Shown: in pieces, positions 46,367 through 56,233 of the stretch
Numbering within the stretch: the first letter of the stretch is position 1
Layout: each line of letters starts with the position of its first letter
Assembly (NCBI GenBank): GCA_016713965.1
Contig: JADJOC010000009.1
Span: 372,001 to 436,000, forward strand
DNA: 64,000 bases
Source of the DNA: Chitinophagaceae bacterium
GTDB taxonomy: Bacteria; Bacteroidota; Bacteroidia; Chitinophagales; Chitinophagaceae
Direction: 5' to 3'
Translations under genes and position numbers: made by a program
The notes under the pieces: model-generated
Told to the model about the DNA's origin: nothing
Databases searched by the model: none
The model's input: the letters and a program-made list of their open reading frames with translations, nothing else

Positions 46367-47033
46367 ATGAAACACATATTTACTGCATTAACAATTTTTA
46401 GTTTTTTTAGCCAGTAAAGCACAGGAAAAGGATTGTCTTTCGCAGGAGAGTAAACAAAAAGTGTTTATAGCGTTAAGAAGTATAATTGTTAGAAATGCAG
46501 AGGAAAATTTATTTGATTCAGAATCCGGAGTGTCACATAGATGGTATGCGATACATCATCTCCGTTATAATAATATAAGTTTTACTCAAAATTATGGATC
46601 AGACAAAAATCCTAAAGAAACAATTGAAGTTAATTATAATGGCCTGGATTATATATTAATCTCTGAAAACAGAGATAGTAATGTATCTATATTGAGTAAG
46701 AATCCGGCAAAGACAGCTTCAATACAAAAAAAGGCGAAAAAGCATTTCTGTGAAGTGCTAAGTAAAATGAATTATGATATTAAAGTATCATCCTCCCAAG
46801 CCGTTGATTCTGCTATTAAAGACACCGGAGGATTTCTGGGAAGCTGGGTTGATGCTGAACTCAATAATCATTACTGGCATATTTCTGCATCGTCAAAAAG
46901 CGCCAAACCACCAATGTATTATATCATTGATGCAAACACTGGGGCTATTGTATTAAAATTAGATAATTCAGATGATCCCAAGCAGAAATTACTATTAGAA
47001 AATTTTATAAAAAAATCAAAAAATAATAATTAA
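46367..47033 (+). CDS. Secreted protein of unknown function, signal peptide out of frame
   Basis: From the ATG at 46367 the frame reads MKHIFTALTIFSFF and then stops. Removing one T from the run of seven at 46402-46408 instead gives a full signal peptide ending near ASKAQ that joins the downstream frame EKDCLSQESKQKVFIAL. The restored protein has 221 residues. The body has KEVNYNGL-like strands, an SVD/GGFLGSWVDAELNNHYWHI segment and the C-terminal MYYIIDANTGAIVLKL strand. I do not recognise a family. The break in a homopolymer suggests an indel error. It precedes the Hsp90 paralog by 63 bases. Confidence 0.72.
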
Positions 47034-47096
47034 TTTAAACCATAAGTTAAACAGCCCTTGTCTGTTACAATAATTTATAATAATTTGAAACAAAAA

Positions 47097-48869
47097 ATGA
47101 GCCAGTCAATTTTCCAGGTAAACTTAGCCGGGGTATTAAAAATACTTTCAGAAAGTTTATATAGCCGAAAAGAAGTTTTTGTAAGGGAACTTATTCAAAA
47201 TGCGGTAGATGCCATTAAAGCAAGACAAAATATTGAAAAATTTAACCCAAATATTTTAATTGAATTTTATAATAATGCTGATGCCAAAGCTTTAATTTTT
47301 TCAGATAACGGAGTTGGGCTTACTGCGGATGAAATGGAAGAATTTTTATCTAAAATCGGGGCCAGCTCAAAGTCGAAAGAAAATTTGGCTAACCAGCGTA
47401 ATGATTTCATAGGCCAGTTTGGGATAGGCTTGCTCTCCTGCTTTATGGTGAGTGATGAAATCATGGTCATATCAAACTCTTTAAAATCCGGCAAAGACAC
47501 TAAGTGGACCGGCAATATTGATGGCACTTATAAAACAGAACCTTTAGAAACTGTTTCTTCTACCGGAACTAAGGTAATTTTAAAACTCCGTGAAGACATT
47601 GAATTAGAAGAAGAAGGCTTACTCTCATTGGTAAATGAATACGGAAGGTTTGTAGGATACCCGATAGATGTGGAAATCAATGGTGCTTTTAATAAAAGAT
47701 TTGATGATGATTTTCCCTGGAAAAACAAAGGAGAAATGAATGAAGCACTGCTTCAATTTGGAGCAGAGTATTTTAATAAAGATTTCCAAAATTTTTTCTA
47801 TTTAGAAACCGCTGATAAAAAAAATAAGGGTATTGCTTTTATAGTGCCTCATGAAGTACAGCATGGAACTTTACAATCACACAGGGTATATGTAAAAAAC
47901 ATGTTTATTACCAATAAATCAGCCAATATTTTACCTGAGTGGGCATTTTTTATTAAAGCCATCATAAATTCAGAATCGCTTTCTCCTACAGCTTCCCGTG
48001 AAGAGATATATGATAATAGCACTCTTCATGAAGTACAGGATGAGCTGGGGAATATTATCAAACAATATTTGAAAGAGCTAAGCTTAAAAGCACCGCTGGT
48101 GCTTGAAAAAATACTTAACATCCATGGTATTGCTTTAAAATCGCTGGCCCTGTCTGATGAGGCTTTTTTAAAATTTATATACAAATGGTTTAAATTTCAA
48201 ACTAACCAGGGAGATTTGACATTGGGACAAATTAAAGAAAAATCAAACCGTATACTTTATATTTCCAATATTGATGAATACCGGCAAATCCTTCCTATTT
48301 CCAAGGCTAACGAAACATTAATTATAAATGCCGGTTATATCTACGAAGCAGAATTATTAGAGGCCATTTCAGGATTTGATAATGAAAATTCATACCAACG
48401 CATTAATGCTGAATATTTTGGAAATATATTAAATGATTTAAGTGTTGCAGATTATAATATTTTAGAAAACAGGATTGAAAGTTTGCAACAATATTTAAAC
48501 CCTTTTAAATGCCTGGTAGATGTAAAAAAATTCAAACCGGAAAGTATCCCGGCTTTATTCTATATGTCGGATAAAATTGTTGCCGACAGGGACATTACCG
48601 AAATAAAAAAATCCAGTGATGATTTATGGTCGTTTATTTCTGATTCAATATATCAACAGCAGGAAAACTTACATTCAAAATTGTTTTTGAATTATAACAA
48701 CCCGGTTATACAAAAGGTTTTGAAAAATGTGGATCCGGAACTAGACCAGATGATTGTAGAAACATTATATGTTAATTCTATGATGATTGGCCATTATCCA
48801 CTTAGCCCTTTGGAATTTGAGGCAATGAATAGAAATATGATTATAATGATTGAAAAATTAAGTAAATAA
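47097..48869 (+). CDS. Divergent Hsp90-family chaperone (HtpG paralog)
   Basis: I choose the ATG at 47097 because the protein then begins MSQSIFQVNLAGVLKILSESLYS, as in the Hsp90 fold; the frame is open for 13 more codons upstream. The 590-residue protein has the GHKL ATPase motifs: Glu31 to Asn35 and Asp38 in ELIQNAVDAI, SDNGVGLT (Asp70), and GQFGIGLLS (residues 106-114). The middle domain includes VYVKNMFITN and SLSPTASREEIYDN. Compared with HtpG it is shorter, with no charged linker and a short C-terminal end. It is followed after 14 bases by a helical-repeat gene, probably in one operon. A role in client folding or stress is an inference from the family. Confidence 0.88.
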   Translation: MSQSIFQVNLAGVLKILSESLYSRKEVFVRELIQNAVDAIKARQNIEKFNPNILIEFYNNADAKALIFSDNGVGLTADEMEEFLSKIGASSKSKENLANQRNDFIGQFGIGLLSCFMVSDEIMVISNSLKSGKDTKWTGNIDGTYKTEPLETVSSTGTKVILKLREDIELEEEGLLSLVNEYGRFVGYPIDVEINGAFNKRFDDDFPWKNKGEMNEALLQFGAEYFNKDFQNFFYLETADKKNKGIAFIVPHEVQHGTLQSHRVYVKNMFITNKSANILPEWAFFIKAIINSESLSPTASREEIYDNSTLHEVQDELGNIIKQYLKELSLKAPLVLEKILNIHGIALKSLALSDEAFLKFIYKWFKFQTNQGDLTLGQIKEKSNRILYISNIDEYRQILPISKANETLIINAGYIYEAELLEAISGFDNENSYQRINAEYFGNILNDLSVADYNILENRIESLQQYLNPFKCLVDVKKFKPESIPALFYMSDKIVADRDITEIKKSSDDLWSFISDSIYQQQENLHSKLFLNYNNPVIQKVLKNVDPELDQMIVETLYVNSMMIGHYPLSPLEFEAMNRNMIIMIEKLSK

Positions 48870-48883
48870 TTAAAAGAAAAAAA

Positions 48884-49984
48884 ATGGAGTTTAATAGTAG
48901 AGAAGAAATTCATGAAGTATTGGCGAATATTGATAACGAATATAATATTACCAATAAAGACCTTGCGTTTAAATGTGTGCAAAAAGCAATGCTATTGGGC
49001 AATAAAAAATTAGAATTTGATGCCAGGTATGAATATTTCAGCCAATTAACTTTTTGCAATTTTATTGATGAGGCATTGGTGCAATATCCATGGCTGCTAA
49101 ACTATAAAAAAAATAATGAACTAAAGCCTGGCAGCATTCATAGGATAATATGGAGTTTTAAATGGATAATTGATAAGATACCGGATTACAGCTCTATCCC
49201 TTTATCAAAAATAAAAGATACAATTGCACAGTTTGAAGAAGAATATACAGCTGCCGGAAACACAGGTAAAATAATTGAACATTACAGGATGATTATGCAC
49301 CTTATTATGGGTGAAATTGAAAAAGCATATGAACATTATAATAAATATAAAAAAAGCAATCAGACAGGTGAGTACGATGACTGCTATGCCTGCCAGCTGA
49401 ATAGCATATTAGACTTATACCTGGCAAAAAAAGATTACCAAAAAGTTATTGAAAATGCAGGAGATCTTGTGACAAAAAAATACTCCTGTGCAGAGGTCCC
49501 TGATATTACTTATCCAAAACTGGTTTTCTCATACTTAATGTTAGGGGAATTAGATAAGGCTGAGGAATACTACCAGCTAACACTTAAAAAATTAAAACTA
49601 AGTAATCCCCAGGATATCATTTATTATACTTTATTTTATTTGGGTAAAACAAAAGCATTTGTACAAGGAAAAAAAATAATAGATAAACAACTGCATTTTA
49701 TTTTAGCATCAAAATCCGATATGCTTAAATATAAATTTTTTAGCAGTTGTTATATATTTTTCAAATATGCGGCCCGGGAAGGTATCAAAACATTTAAAAT
49801 AAAGTTGGTTGAACATAATAATAATTTTATACAACCAATAGAAATAGACGAATATAATGTAACTGCATTACAAGAATGGTTTTATAACCAGTCATTTTTA
49901 CATGCATCCCTTCTGGATAAAAGAAATGAAAATAATTACTACCAGGATTATTTAAAATATTTAGAAGAAGCTTTTAAAAACTGA
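48884..49984 (+). CDS. Helical-repeat (TPR-like) protein paired with the Hsp90 paralog
   Basis: The 366-residue protein has no signal peptide and consists almost entirely of helices. Some pairs fit TPR-like spacing, for example KIIEHYRMIMHLIMGEIEKAYEHY, NSILDLYLAKKDYQKVIENAGDL and LVFSYLMLGELDKAEEYYQLTL. I do not recognise a named family. The start follows the Hsp90 stop by 14 bases, and the next gene is on the same strand after 76 bases. TPR proteins are common Hsp90 co-chaperones in eukaryotes, so a partner role is attractive but unproven. Confidence 0.75.
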   Translation: MEFNSREEIHEVLANIDNEYNITNKDLAFKCVQKAMLLGNKKLEFDARYEYFSQLTFCNFIDEALVQYPWLLNYKKNNELKPGSIHRIIWSFKWIIDKIPDYSSIPLSKIKDTIAQFEEEYTAAGNTGKIIEHYRMIMHLIMGEIEKAYEHYNKYKKSNQTGEYDDCYACQLNSILDLYLAKKDYQKVIENAGDLVTKKYSCAEVPDITYPKLVFSYLMLGELDKAEEYYQLTLKKLKLSNPQDIIYYTLFYLGKTKAFVQGKKIIDKQLHFILASKSDMLKYKFFSSCYIFFKYAAREGIKTFKIKLVEHNNNFIQPIEIDEYNVTALQEWFYNQSFLHASLLDKRNENNYYQDYLKYLEEAFKN

Positions 49985-50060
49985 CAACTGGAATTAAGTA
50001 TAGTTTTTACCAGGTTTATTATTTTTTAAAGTAATAACGAAATTTGAGTAAATTCATCTT

Positions 50061-51081
50061 ATGAACCGAAAAAATTTCATCTCTACCTTATTACCATTAG
50101 GAGCAGCTTTTTCTGCTCTGGGAACCGGTAAAATTATTGAAGAACCAGATACGCTGTATAAAATTCCACCTTACCTGAAAAAAGGAGATTGTATCGGCAT
50201 TACCTGCCCGGCAGGAAATATTACACAGGAAGATATTCAGCCCGCCATGGCAAAAATGCAGCAATGGGGCTTTAGTATTCAAATTGGCGATACGGTTGGT
50301 AAAAAGATTTCACCCTGGGAGGAACAGATGAAGAACGCACAAAAGATTTTCAGCAAATGCTGGATAATAAGAATATCAAAGCTATCATGTGTGCCCGTGG
50401 CGGATATGGCGCTATTCGGATAATTGATACAATCAATTTTAAAAAATTTATACAGCACCCTAAATGGATTATTGGATTTAGCGATGTAACAGTTTTCCAT
50501 AATCATATTCATACTAATTGTGGTGTAGCTACCATCCATTCAAAAATGTGTAACAGCTTTCCTTCCGATTGGGGCAAAGCTGATCCTGTTCAAATAGAAA
50601 CTATTAACTCAATTTATAAATGTGTAACCGGGGAAAAAATGAATTATTCTGCTACTCCTAATGTAAACAATAAAACCGGATTTGGCAGTGGTGTGCTAAT
50701 TGGTGGCAATATAAAAACAATAGAATCTTTAGCAGGAAGCAAAAGCGATATTGATACTAAGGGAAAGATTTTATTTGTAGAAGATACCGGTGAATACTTG
50801 TACAGCATAGACCGGATGTTATGGAATTTAAAAAGAAGCGGTAAGCTTGCAGCATTAAAAGGATTGATTATTGGCGGATTTAAAATTAAGACAGATACAG
50901 ATACCGAACCATTTGGGAAAACAATTGAGGATGTAGTGTTAGAAAAGTAAAAGAATATAAATATCCTGTATGCTTTGATTTCCCTGTTGGTCATCAAAGA
51001 AATAACTTTGCTTTAAAATGCGGTGTAAAGCACAAATTGAATGTGCAGCCAGGTGAATGTACCTTAACAGAAATAAAATGA
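50061..51081 (+). CDS. S66-family LD-carboxypeptidase, copy 1 (two frame breaks)
   Basis: This peptidase family (LdcA, MccF) cleaves L,D-peptide bonds in murein recycling or bacteriocin resistance. The first frame gives KGDCIGITCPAGNI. Adding one A in the run at 50301-50305 continues it as KDFTLGGTDEERTKDFQQML and reaches the second frame with MCARGGYGAIRI (catalytic Ser usually sits in such a GGxGx region; here the family Ser must be checked), GFSDVTVFHNH and GGNIKTIESLAG. One A added at 50943-50946 gives the end VCFDFPVGHQRNN. The restored length is 340 residues. The stop overlaps the start of copy 2. Twin-arginine-like start (MNRKNFISTLLPLGA) suggests export. Confidence 0.85.
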
Positions 51082-51986
51082 TAAAATTTCCACCTTATTT
51101 AAAAACAGGAGATACAATAGGGATTACCTGCCCTGCCGGTTATATGGCGAAAGAGAAAGCGCAAACCTGTATCAGCATATTACAGCAATGGGGATTTGAA
51201 GTGGTGGTGGGCAAAACATTGGGCAGCAGTTCCGGTAACTATTTTAGCGCTACAGATGAAGAAAGAAAAGATGAGCTGCAAGCCATGCTTGATGATGAAG
51301 ATATTAATGCCATTTTATGTGGCCGTGGCGGATATGGCACAAGGAAGAATTATTGACGATTTAAATTTTACTTTATTTAAGAAAAACCAAAATGGATCAT
51401 TGGCTTTAGCGACATAACTGTCTTGCATTGCCATTTAAACCGGCTAAAAATAGCAGCAATCCATGCGCCAATGGCCGCTGCTTTTAATGATGGTGAATAC
51501 AAAAATGAGTATGTACAATCATTATATACAATGATTACCGGCAAAAAAAACAATTATAAATGTACAGCCCATCCATACAACCGTGAAGGTATGGCCACCG
51601 GTGAACTAATAGGCGGAAACCTGGCTTTGCTCACTCATTTAATTGGTACACCCTCAGAAATTGATACAACAAATAAAATTTTATTCCTCGAAGATATTGG
51701 AGAACAATTATATAATATAGACAGGATGATGCATCAATTAAAACGCAGTGGTAAATTAGAAAAATTAGCAGGGCTCATTTTTGGTGGGTTTACAGATGTA
51801 AAAGATACTGAAAGGCCATTCGGAAAAAACGTAGATGAATTATTAAAATATATTGTTGATGAATACAGCTATCCTGTTTGCTTTCATTTTCCTGTAAGTC
51901 ATCAAAAAGAAAATTACGCTTTGAAAGTCGGGGGAACTTATGAATTTAAGGTGTCTAAAAAAACAGTTCAGTTATCAGAGATTTAA
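51078..51986 (+). CDS. S66-family LD-carboxypeptidase, copy 2 (two frame breaks)
   Basis: This tandem paralog starts at an ATG overlapping the stop of copy 1 (ATGA) and reads MIKFPPYLKTGDTIGITCPAG. It contains ILCGRGGYG, GFSDITVLHCH, GELIGGNLALLTHLIG, LFLEDIGEQLYNIDRMMHQL and PVCFHFPVSHQKENYALK. Two indels are inferred: one extra A at 51341-51342 and one missing C at 51387-51388, which restore the original frame, so the total length of 302 residues is unchanged. Unlike copy 1 it has no signal peptide. Its end overlaps the next gene, on the other strand, by 12 bases. Confidence 0.83.
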
Positions 51987-52802
51987 TAGAGAATCGAGTT
52001 TATTTTTCATAAGATCAAAATCATTTAAATTATGATGCGTTCCCTCCGGGATAGTAATAAATTCATCGCTAGATTTTAATACCTGTTGTAATTTTTTTGC
52101 ACAACGATAAGGTATCACCCCATCACCGGTACCATGAAAAATAGTAACAGGAACTTTTACATCCTGCAAATATTTATAAGTTGGTATTTTATAAGTAGAC
52201 ATTAAGGAAGTAGGGTAAACAGGCGCATAGCAGCTAAACAAATCAGGAATACTGTAATAGGGTGTTTCCAGTATCAGCCGTTTAACTATCCCATTAGCTG
52301 CTACATAGGCTGCCAGGCCTGTGCCAAATGATTTTCCATAAATTATTATACTATCATTCCCGTACAGATTTTTTGCCATTGCATAGATCTGCCATGCTTG
52401 TTCATATAATTTTTTTTCTGTGATTTCACCGGTGCTTTTTCCAAAACCGGGATAATCTTCCATCCATACTTCATAACCATGCTTTGTAAAGTTTTTAGAA
52501 AATTTTGCATAACGGGTGATATTTTCCTTATTGCCATGAAAATATATGACTACTCCTTTTCTTACAGCATCTTTAGGAAAAAACTTAACTAAATTAATGG
52601 TATCAATTTTATTGAACGGGATATTTATTTCTTTAAACGGCATGTCAAACTGGTAAGTATAATTTGAATCCAGCTTTACCGGGTGAAATAAAAATTTTTC
52701 CTGTAAATAATATAAGGCAATTCCTATGCTACAATAAATAATTACAATAATTTTTATCCACTTTATTAATCTTCGTTTATTCCTAACCGTTTTATCCATC
52801 AT
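51975..52802 (-). CDS. Membrane-anchored alpha/beta hydrolase, copy 1
   Basis: The 275-residue protein has an N-terminal membrane anchor (residues 13-30, IKIIVIIYCSIGIALYYL) and an alpha/beta hydrolase fold. The nucleophile elbow is YGKSFGTGLA (Ser), the acid is in FHGTGDGVIP, and the His is in EGTHHNLNDF. The oxyanion region is YFHGNKENITRYAKF. The sequence resembles BEM46/ABHD17-like acyl-protein or lipid hydrolases. Its upstream neighbour on the same strand is a paralog one base away. Confidence 0.88.
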   Translation of the reverse strand: MMDKTVRNKRRLIKWIKIIVIIYCSIGIALYYLQEKFLFHPVKLDSNYTYQFDMPFKEINIPFNKIDTINLVKFFPKDAVRKGVVIYFHGNKENITRYAKFSKNFTKHGYEVWMEDYPGFGKSTGEITEKKLYEQAWQIYAMAKNLYGNDSIIIYGKSFGTGLAAYVAANGIVKRLILETPYYSIPDLFSCYAPVYPTSLMSTYKIPTYKYLQDVKVPVTIFHGTGDGVIPYRCAKKLQQVLKSSDEFITIPEGTHHNLNDFDLMKNKLDSLLNL

Positions 52803-52803
52803 T

Positions 52804-53611
52804 TTAGTATTTTAAAATATCCATTAATATAGCATGGTACTCATTAAAAGATGGCAGGTTATTGTGCCCACCACCTTCAATTTTTATCAAAGTTATTTTT
52901 GCAGGATTTAATGCCCGTAATTTTTCACTATTCTTAACAGGGATGAGCCAGTCTTTAGTACCATGGATAATATAAGTATGGCAATTAACTTTTGGCAGCC
53001 ATTTATCTGTTCTTAAATGATAGCGCAATACAAATTTAAGCGGCAAAATAGGCAAAAACCGTTTTACCACTTTGCAAAGCTGAAATAAGGTGCATCTAAA
53101 ATTAAATACCTGGGTTTATTATCACTGGCTATTTTAGCTGCAAAACCACTCCCCATGCTCCTACCGTATACAATTAAATGATTTTGCGGATACTTTTTAC
53201 AAAGCTCATTGTATACAAACTGCATATCATTAAGCATATCATGTTCGCTCCTGTTGCCTGTACTTTTTCCAAACCCGCGGTAATCTACCATTACCACATC
53301 ATAATTATACCGGAAAAAATCTTTTGCATATTTAGCCCAGCCTTTTATGCTGCGGGAATTGCCATGAAAATATAATACTAACCCAAGTGGGTTTTTAACG
53401 GTAAAATGCAGGCCATTAATCCGCACACCGGGTTCTATATCAAAAAAAGCTCTGTAAAAGGTGCTTCATACTTATATATAAAATCCTGCTTTAATTTTTC
53501 AGGTTTAAAAATAAAACGTTCCTGTATTAAATATACAATAACAAGCACCAATACATAAGCAGCAATGATATATAAAATGGTGAATGACAAATTTGAAGTT
53601 ATTTTAATCAA
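52804..53611 (-). CDS. Membrane-anchored alpha/beta hydrolase, copy 2 (two frame breaks)
   Basis: This paralog of copy 1 shows FHGNSRSIKGWAKYAKD, DYRGFGKSTGN, YGRSMGSGFA (nucleophile Ser), IHGTKDWLIP (acid) and GGGHNNLP (His). Two one-base losses are inferred: in the run at 53071-53073 (FSFAK to VVKRFLP) and in the run of seven at 53442-53448 (which joins EAPFTELFFDIEPG to the main frame). The restored length is 269 residues from a TTG at 53611. No ATG is in frame, so the start is uncertain. The N-terminus encodes a membrane helix. Confidence 0.8.
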
Positions 53612-53633
53612 ATATATGGCTAAAGAATTTTAT

Positions 53634-53943
53634 TTCACCGCAAAGGCGCAAAGATACAAAGGGCGCAATATAAATTAAAGCAGCTCCGGAGGAGCGTAAT
53701 ATCAGTGGCAAAGGGGATAACAATTGGGTTAAGCTCCGTAGGAGTGATATGTTAACAACTAAACATGATTAAAGATGAATATTGTAATTCACCGCAAAGG
53801 CGCAAGGATGCAAAAGGGCGCAATATAAATTAAAGCAGCTCCGGGGGAGCGTAATATCAGTAGCAAAGGGAATAACAATTGGGTTAAGCTCCGTAGGAGC
53901 GGCATGTTAACAACAGAACATGATTAAAGATGAATATTGTAAT
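53634..53943. repeat. Tandem family B repeat, two 154-bp units
   Basis: Units at 53634-53787 and 53788-53943 each read TTCACCGCAAAGGCGCAA, then CAGCTCCGGAGGAGCG (or CCGGGGGAGCG), TAATATCAGT, GGGTTAAGCTCCGTAGGAG, ATGTTAACAAC and GATTAAAGATGAATATTG. They are about 93 percent identical by eye. The palindromes match those at 10541-10720. There is no open frame. Confidence 0.8.
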
Positions 53944-53995
53944 TCAGTACAAGTGAGTGACCCCGCCTCCGGACGGGGCAAGCAGCCACCTCAGC
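53943..53995. repeat. Dispersed GC-hairpin repeat, family A copy 6
   Basis: Reads GTACAAGTGAGTGACCCCGC followed by CTCCGGACGGGGCAAG, in inverted orientation to the copy at 46092. It directly abuts the family B array. Confidence 0.8.
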
Positions 53996-54036
53996 TGATT
54001 AAAGATAAAATGCTAGTAACATATCAATAAAGAAAA

Positions 54037-56033
54037 TTAAAAATTTTCTTCTTCCTCATCATAGTAAATCCTGGTTAATTTTAACTTGCTGACCGGAGCT
54101 ACAATTAATGGAAACTTTTCTACCTTTACATTACTCTGTTCCAATCCAAAAGCCTTTTTCTTCGCTTAAGGAAATTTCTTTTATCCAAAAATACAATTTC
54201 ATCATTATCCTTTCCAGGAATGGCAATTCATTATCCTGGCTTAAAAATTTTTCTAAAACAATAAACTGGAAATCACCTACTACATTATTACGTTGCTGGC
54301 TTTCGTACCGGCTGGTAACGTTCACCTCCCTATTGGCCACTAAATCTTCTACTACTTTTTTAAACATCAAATTAATCCTTGGTGCCATTCTGAATCCAAG
54401 CCTGAATTCTACCCTTATAATATCATTGGGTATGATATGTTCTACAGAGTATTCGCAGGTATAAGGCTCATCTAAAGTGTCTACATGTACAAACCAATAA
54501 ATATCTGCTCGTTTAGGCTTGCCGCTAAGGATAGAATAAATGATTTTATGCTCAATTTCCTTGGGGTTATTGGCACTTGTTAAATACACCAGGTGCGTGG
54601 CATGCTTTGGTACAGAGCTGTCATTGCTTAGCTCTTCCAGCTTTGGCACATAATCTTCGAGACGGACAAATTCCACGTACCTGTTTTTAATTTTACGGGC
54701 ACGGTACCATACATACATTATCGCAAACATTACAAATCCTATCATGATAGTGATATAACCACCATGGATAAATTTATCGAGTAATGCTGTGATAAAAGCC
54801 AATTCGATTATACTGTAAATAATAATAAAAAGGTAGATAAGCGCAGGTTTTACGCGGTGCAACACTAAATAATTTGCAAATAAAATGGTAGTCATAATCA
54901 TGGTAGCAATAATAGCCAGCCCATATGCTGCTTCCATACTGCTGGATTGCCTGAAATATAACACCACGGCTACACAACCTACAAATAACATGGTATTAAT
55001 ACCCGGAATAAAAATCTGCCCTTTTGCCTCTGAAGGATAATTTATTTTTAATTTGGGCCAGAGATTAAGACGTATGGCTTCGTTAATTAATGTGAATGAT
55101 CCTGTTACCATAGCCTGGCTTGCAATAATGGCGGCACTGGTAGCAATGATAACGCCTGGTACAATAAACCATTGTGGCATCAAATCATAAAAAGCATTGA
55201 TGCCTTCGCTGTTAATAGCGGCAGCATCCATCAGCTTTAAATTATGGTGTTTTAGCAAACTGGCACCCTGTCCGAAATAATTGATCAGCAGGCAGGCTTT
55301 TACAAACCCCCATGATGCCCGTATATTGCCCCTGCCACAGTGCCCAAGATCACTGTATAAAGCTTCGGCACCGGTGGTACACAAAAATACGGCTCCTAAT
55401 AACCAGAATCCTTCGGGATATGTAACCAGGAAATTTATAGCGTAATAAGGGTTTAACGCCCTGAAAATTGTAATGTCATCAGTAATGTGAAATAGACCCA
55501 ATAAAGCAAGCATTACAAAACCATATTGACATAATAGGGCCAAACATTTTGCCGATGCTGGAGGTACCAAACTGCTGCATGAAGAAGAACAGCGCAAGTA
55601 TGCCTAATACGATATATACAATTGTATTTTGTGGAATATTGTGAAAACGGGGCAACTCTTTTAACCCCTCAATGGCTGATGTAATGGATATGGGTGGTGT
55701 GATAATGCCATCAGAAAGTAAGGCAGCCCCACCGATCATCGCAGGAATTACGAGCCATTTTTTTCGTCGCCGTACCAGTGCAAATAAAGAAAAAATACCA
55801 CCTTCCCCTTTGTTATCAGCTCTTAGAACTAATATAACATATTTAATAGTAGTTAATAAAGTGATCGTCCAGATGATAAGAGACAAAGTACCGAGAATAA
55901 GTTTTTCAGTTATTACCCTGTCTTTTATAATAGAGTTGAATACATATAAAGGTGATGTACCGATATCACCGTAAATAATTCCCAGGGCAACTAATAAACC
56001 TGCGGCAGTTACTTTATTGATATGTTTTGACAC
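54037..56033 (-). CDS. kup: Kup-type potassium uptake protein (two frame breaks)
   Basis: The first frame (from 56033) gives the Kup start AAGLLVALGIIYGDIGTSPLYVF and DNKGEGGIFSLFALVRRRKKWL, then breaks; the second carries GTTGAEALYSDLGHCGRGNIR, further helices and most of the C-terminal soluble domain. Both breaks are single extra bases in four-base runs, at 55517-55520 and 54148-54151. After correction the C-terminus reads FPLIVAPVSKLKLTRIYYDEEEENF. The restored length is 664 residues, standard for Kup. About twelve membrane helices precede the cytoplasmic domain. It imports potassium, probably with protons. Confidence 0.9.
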
Positions 56034-56233
56034 TACGAATTGTTTTACTGAAAAAATCCTTTCCTCTTAAAACTACAAAAGGAAATGCGGGTACAAATGT
56101 ATATCAAAAGAACAAGTTATATTATAAATATTATTTAATGATATAGTTATCAAACAACTCAAATAATAACTATGCAGTTAATATCCAGAAGTTTTTTAGA
56201 AAAAACGAAATAGTTAGGGAAATATTTTAATAA

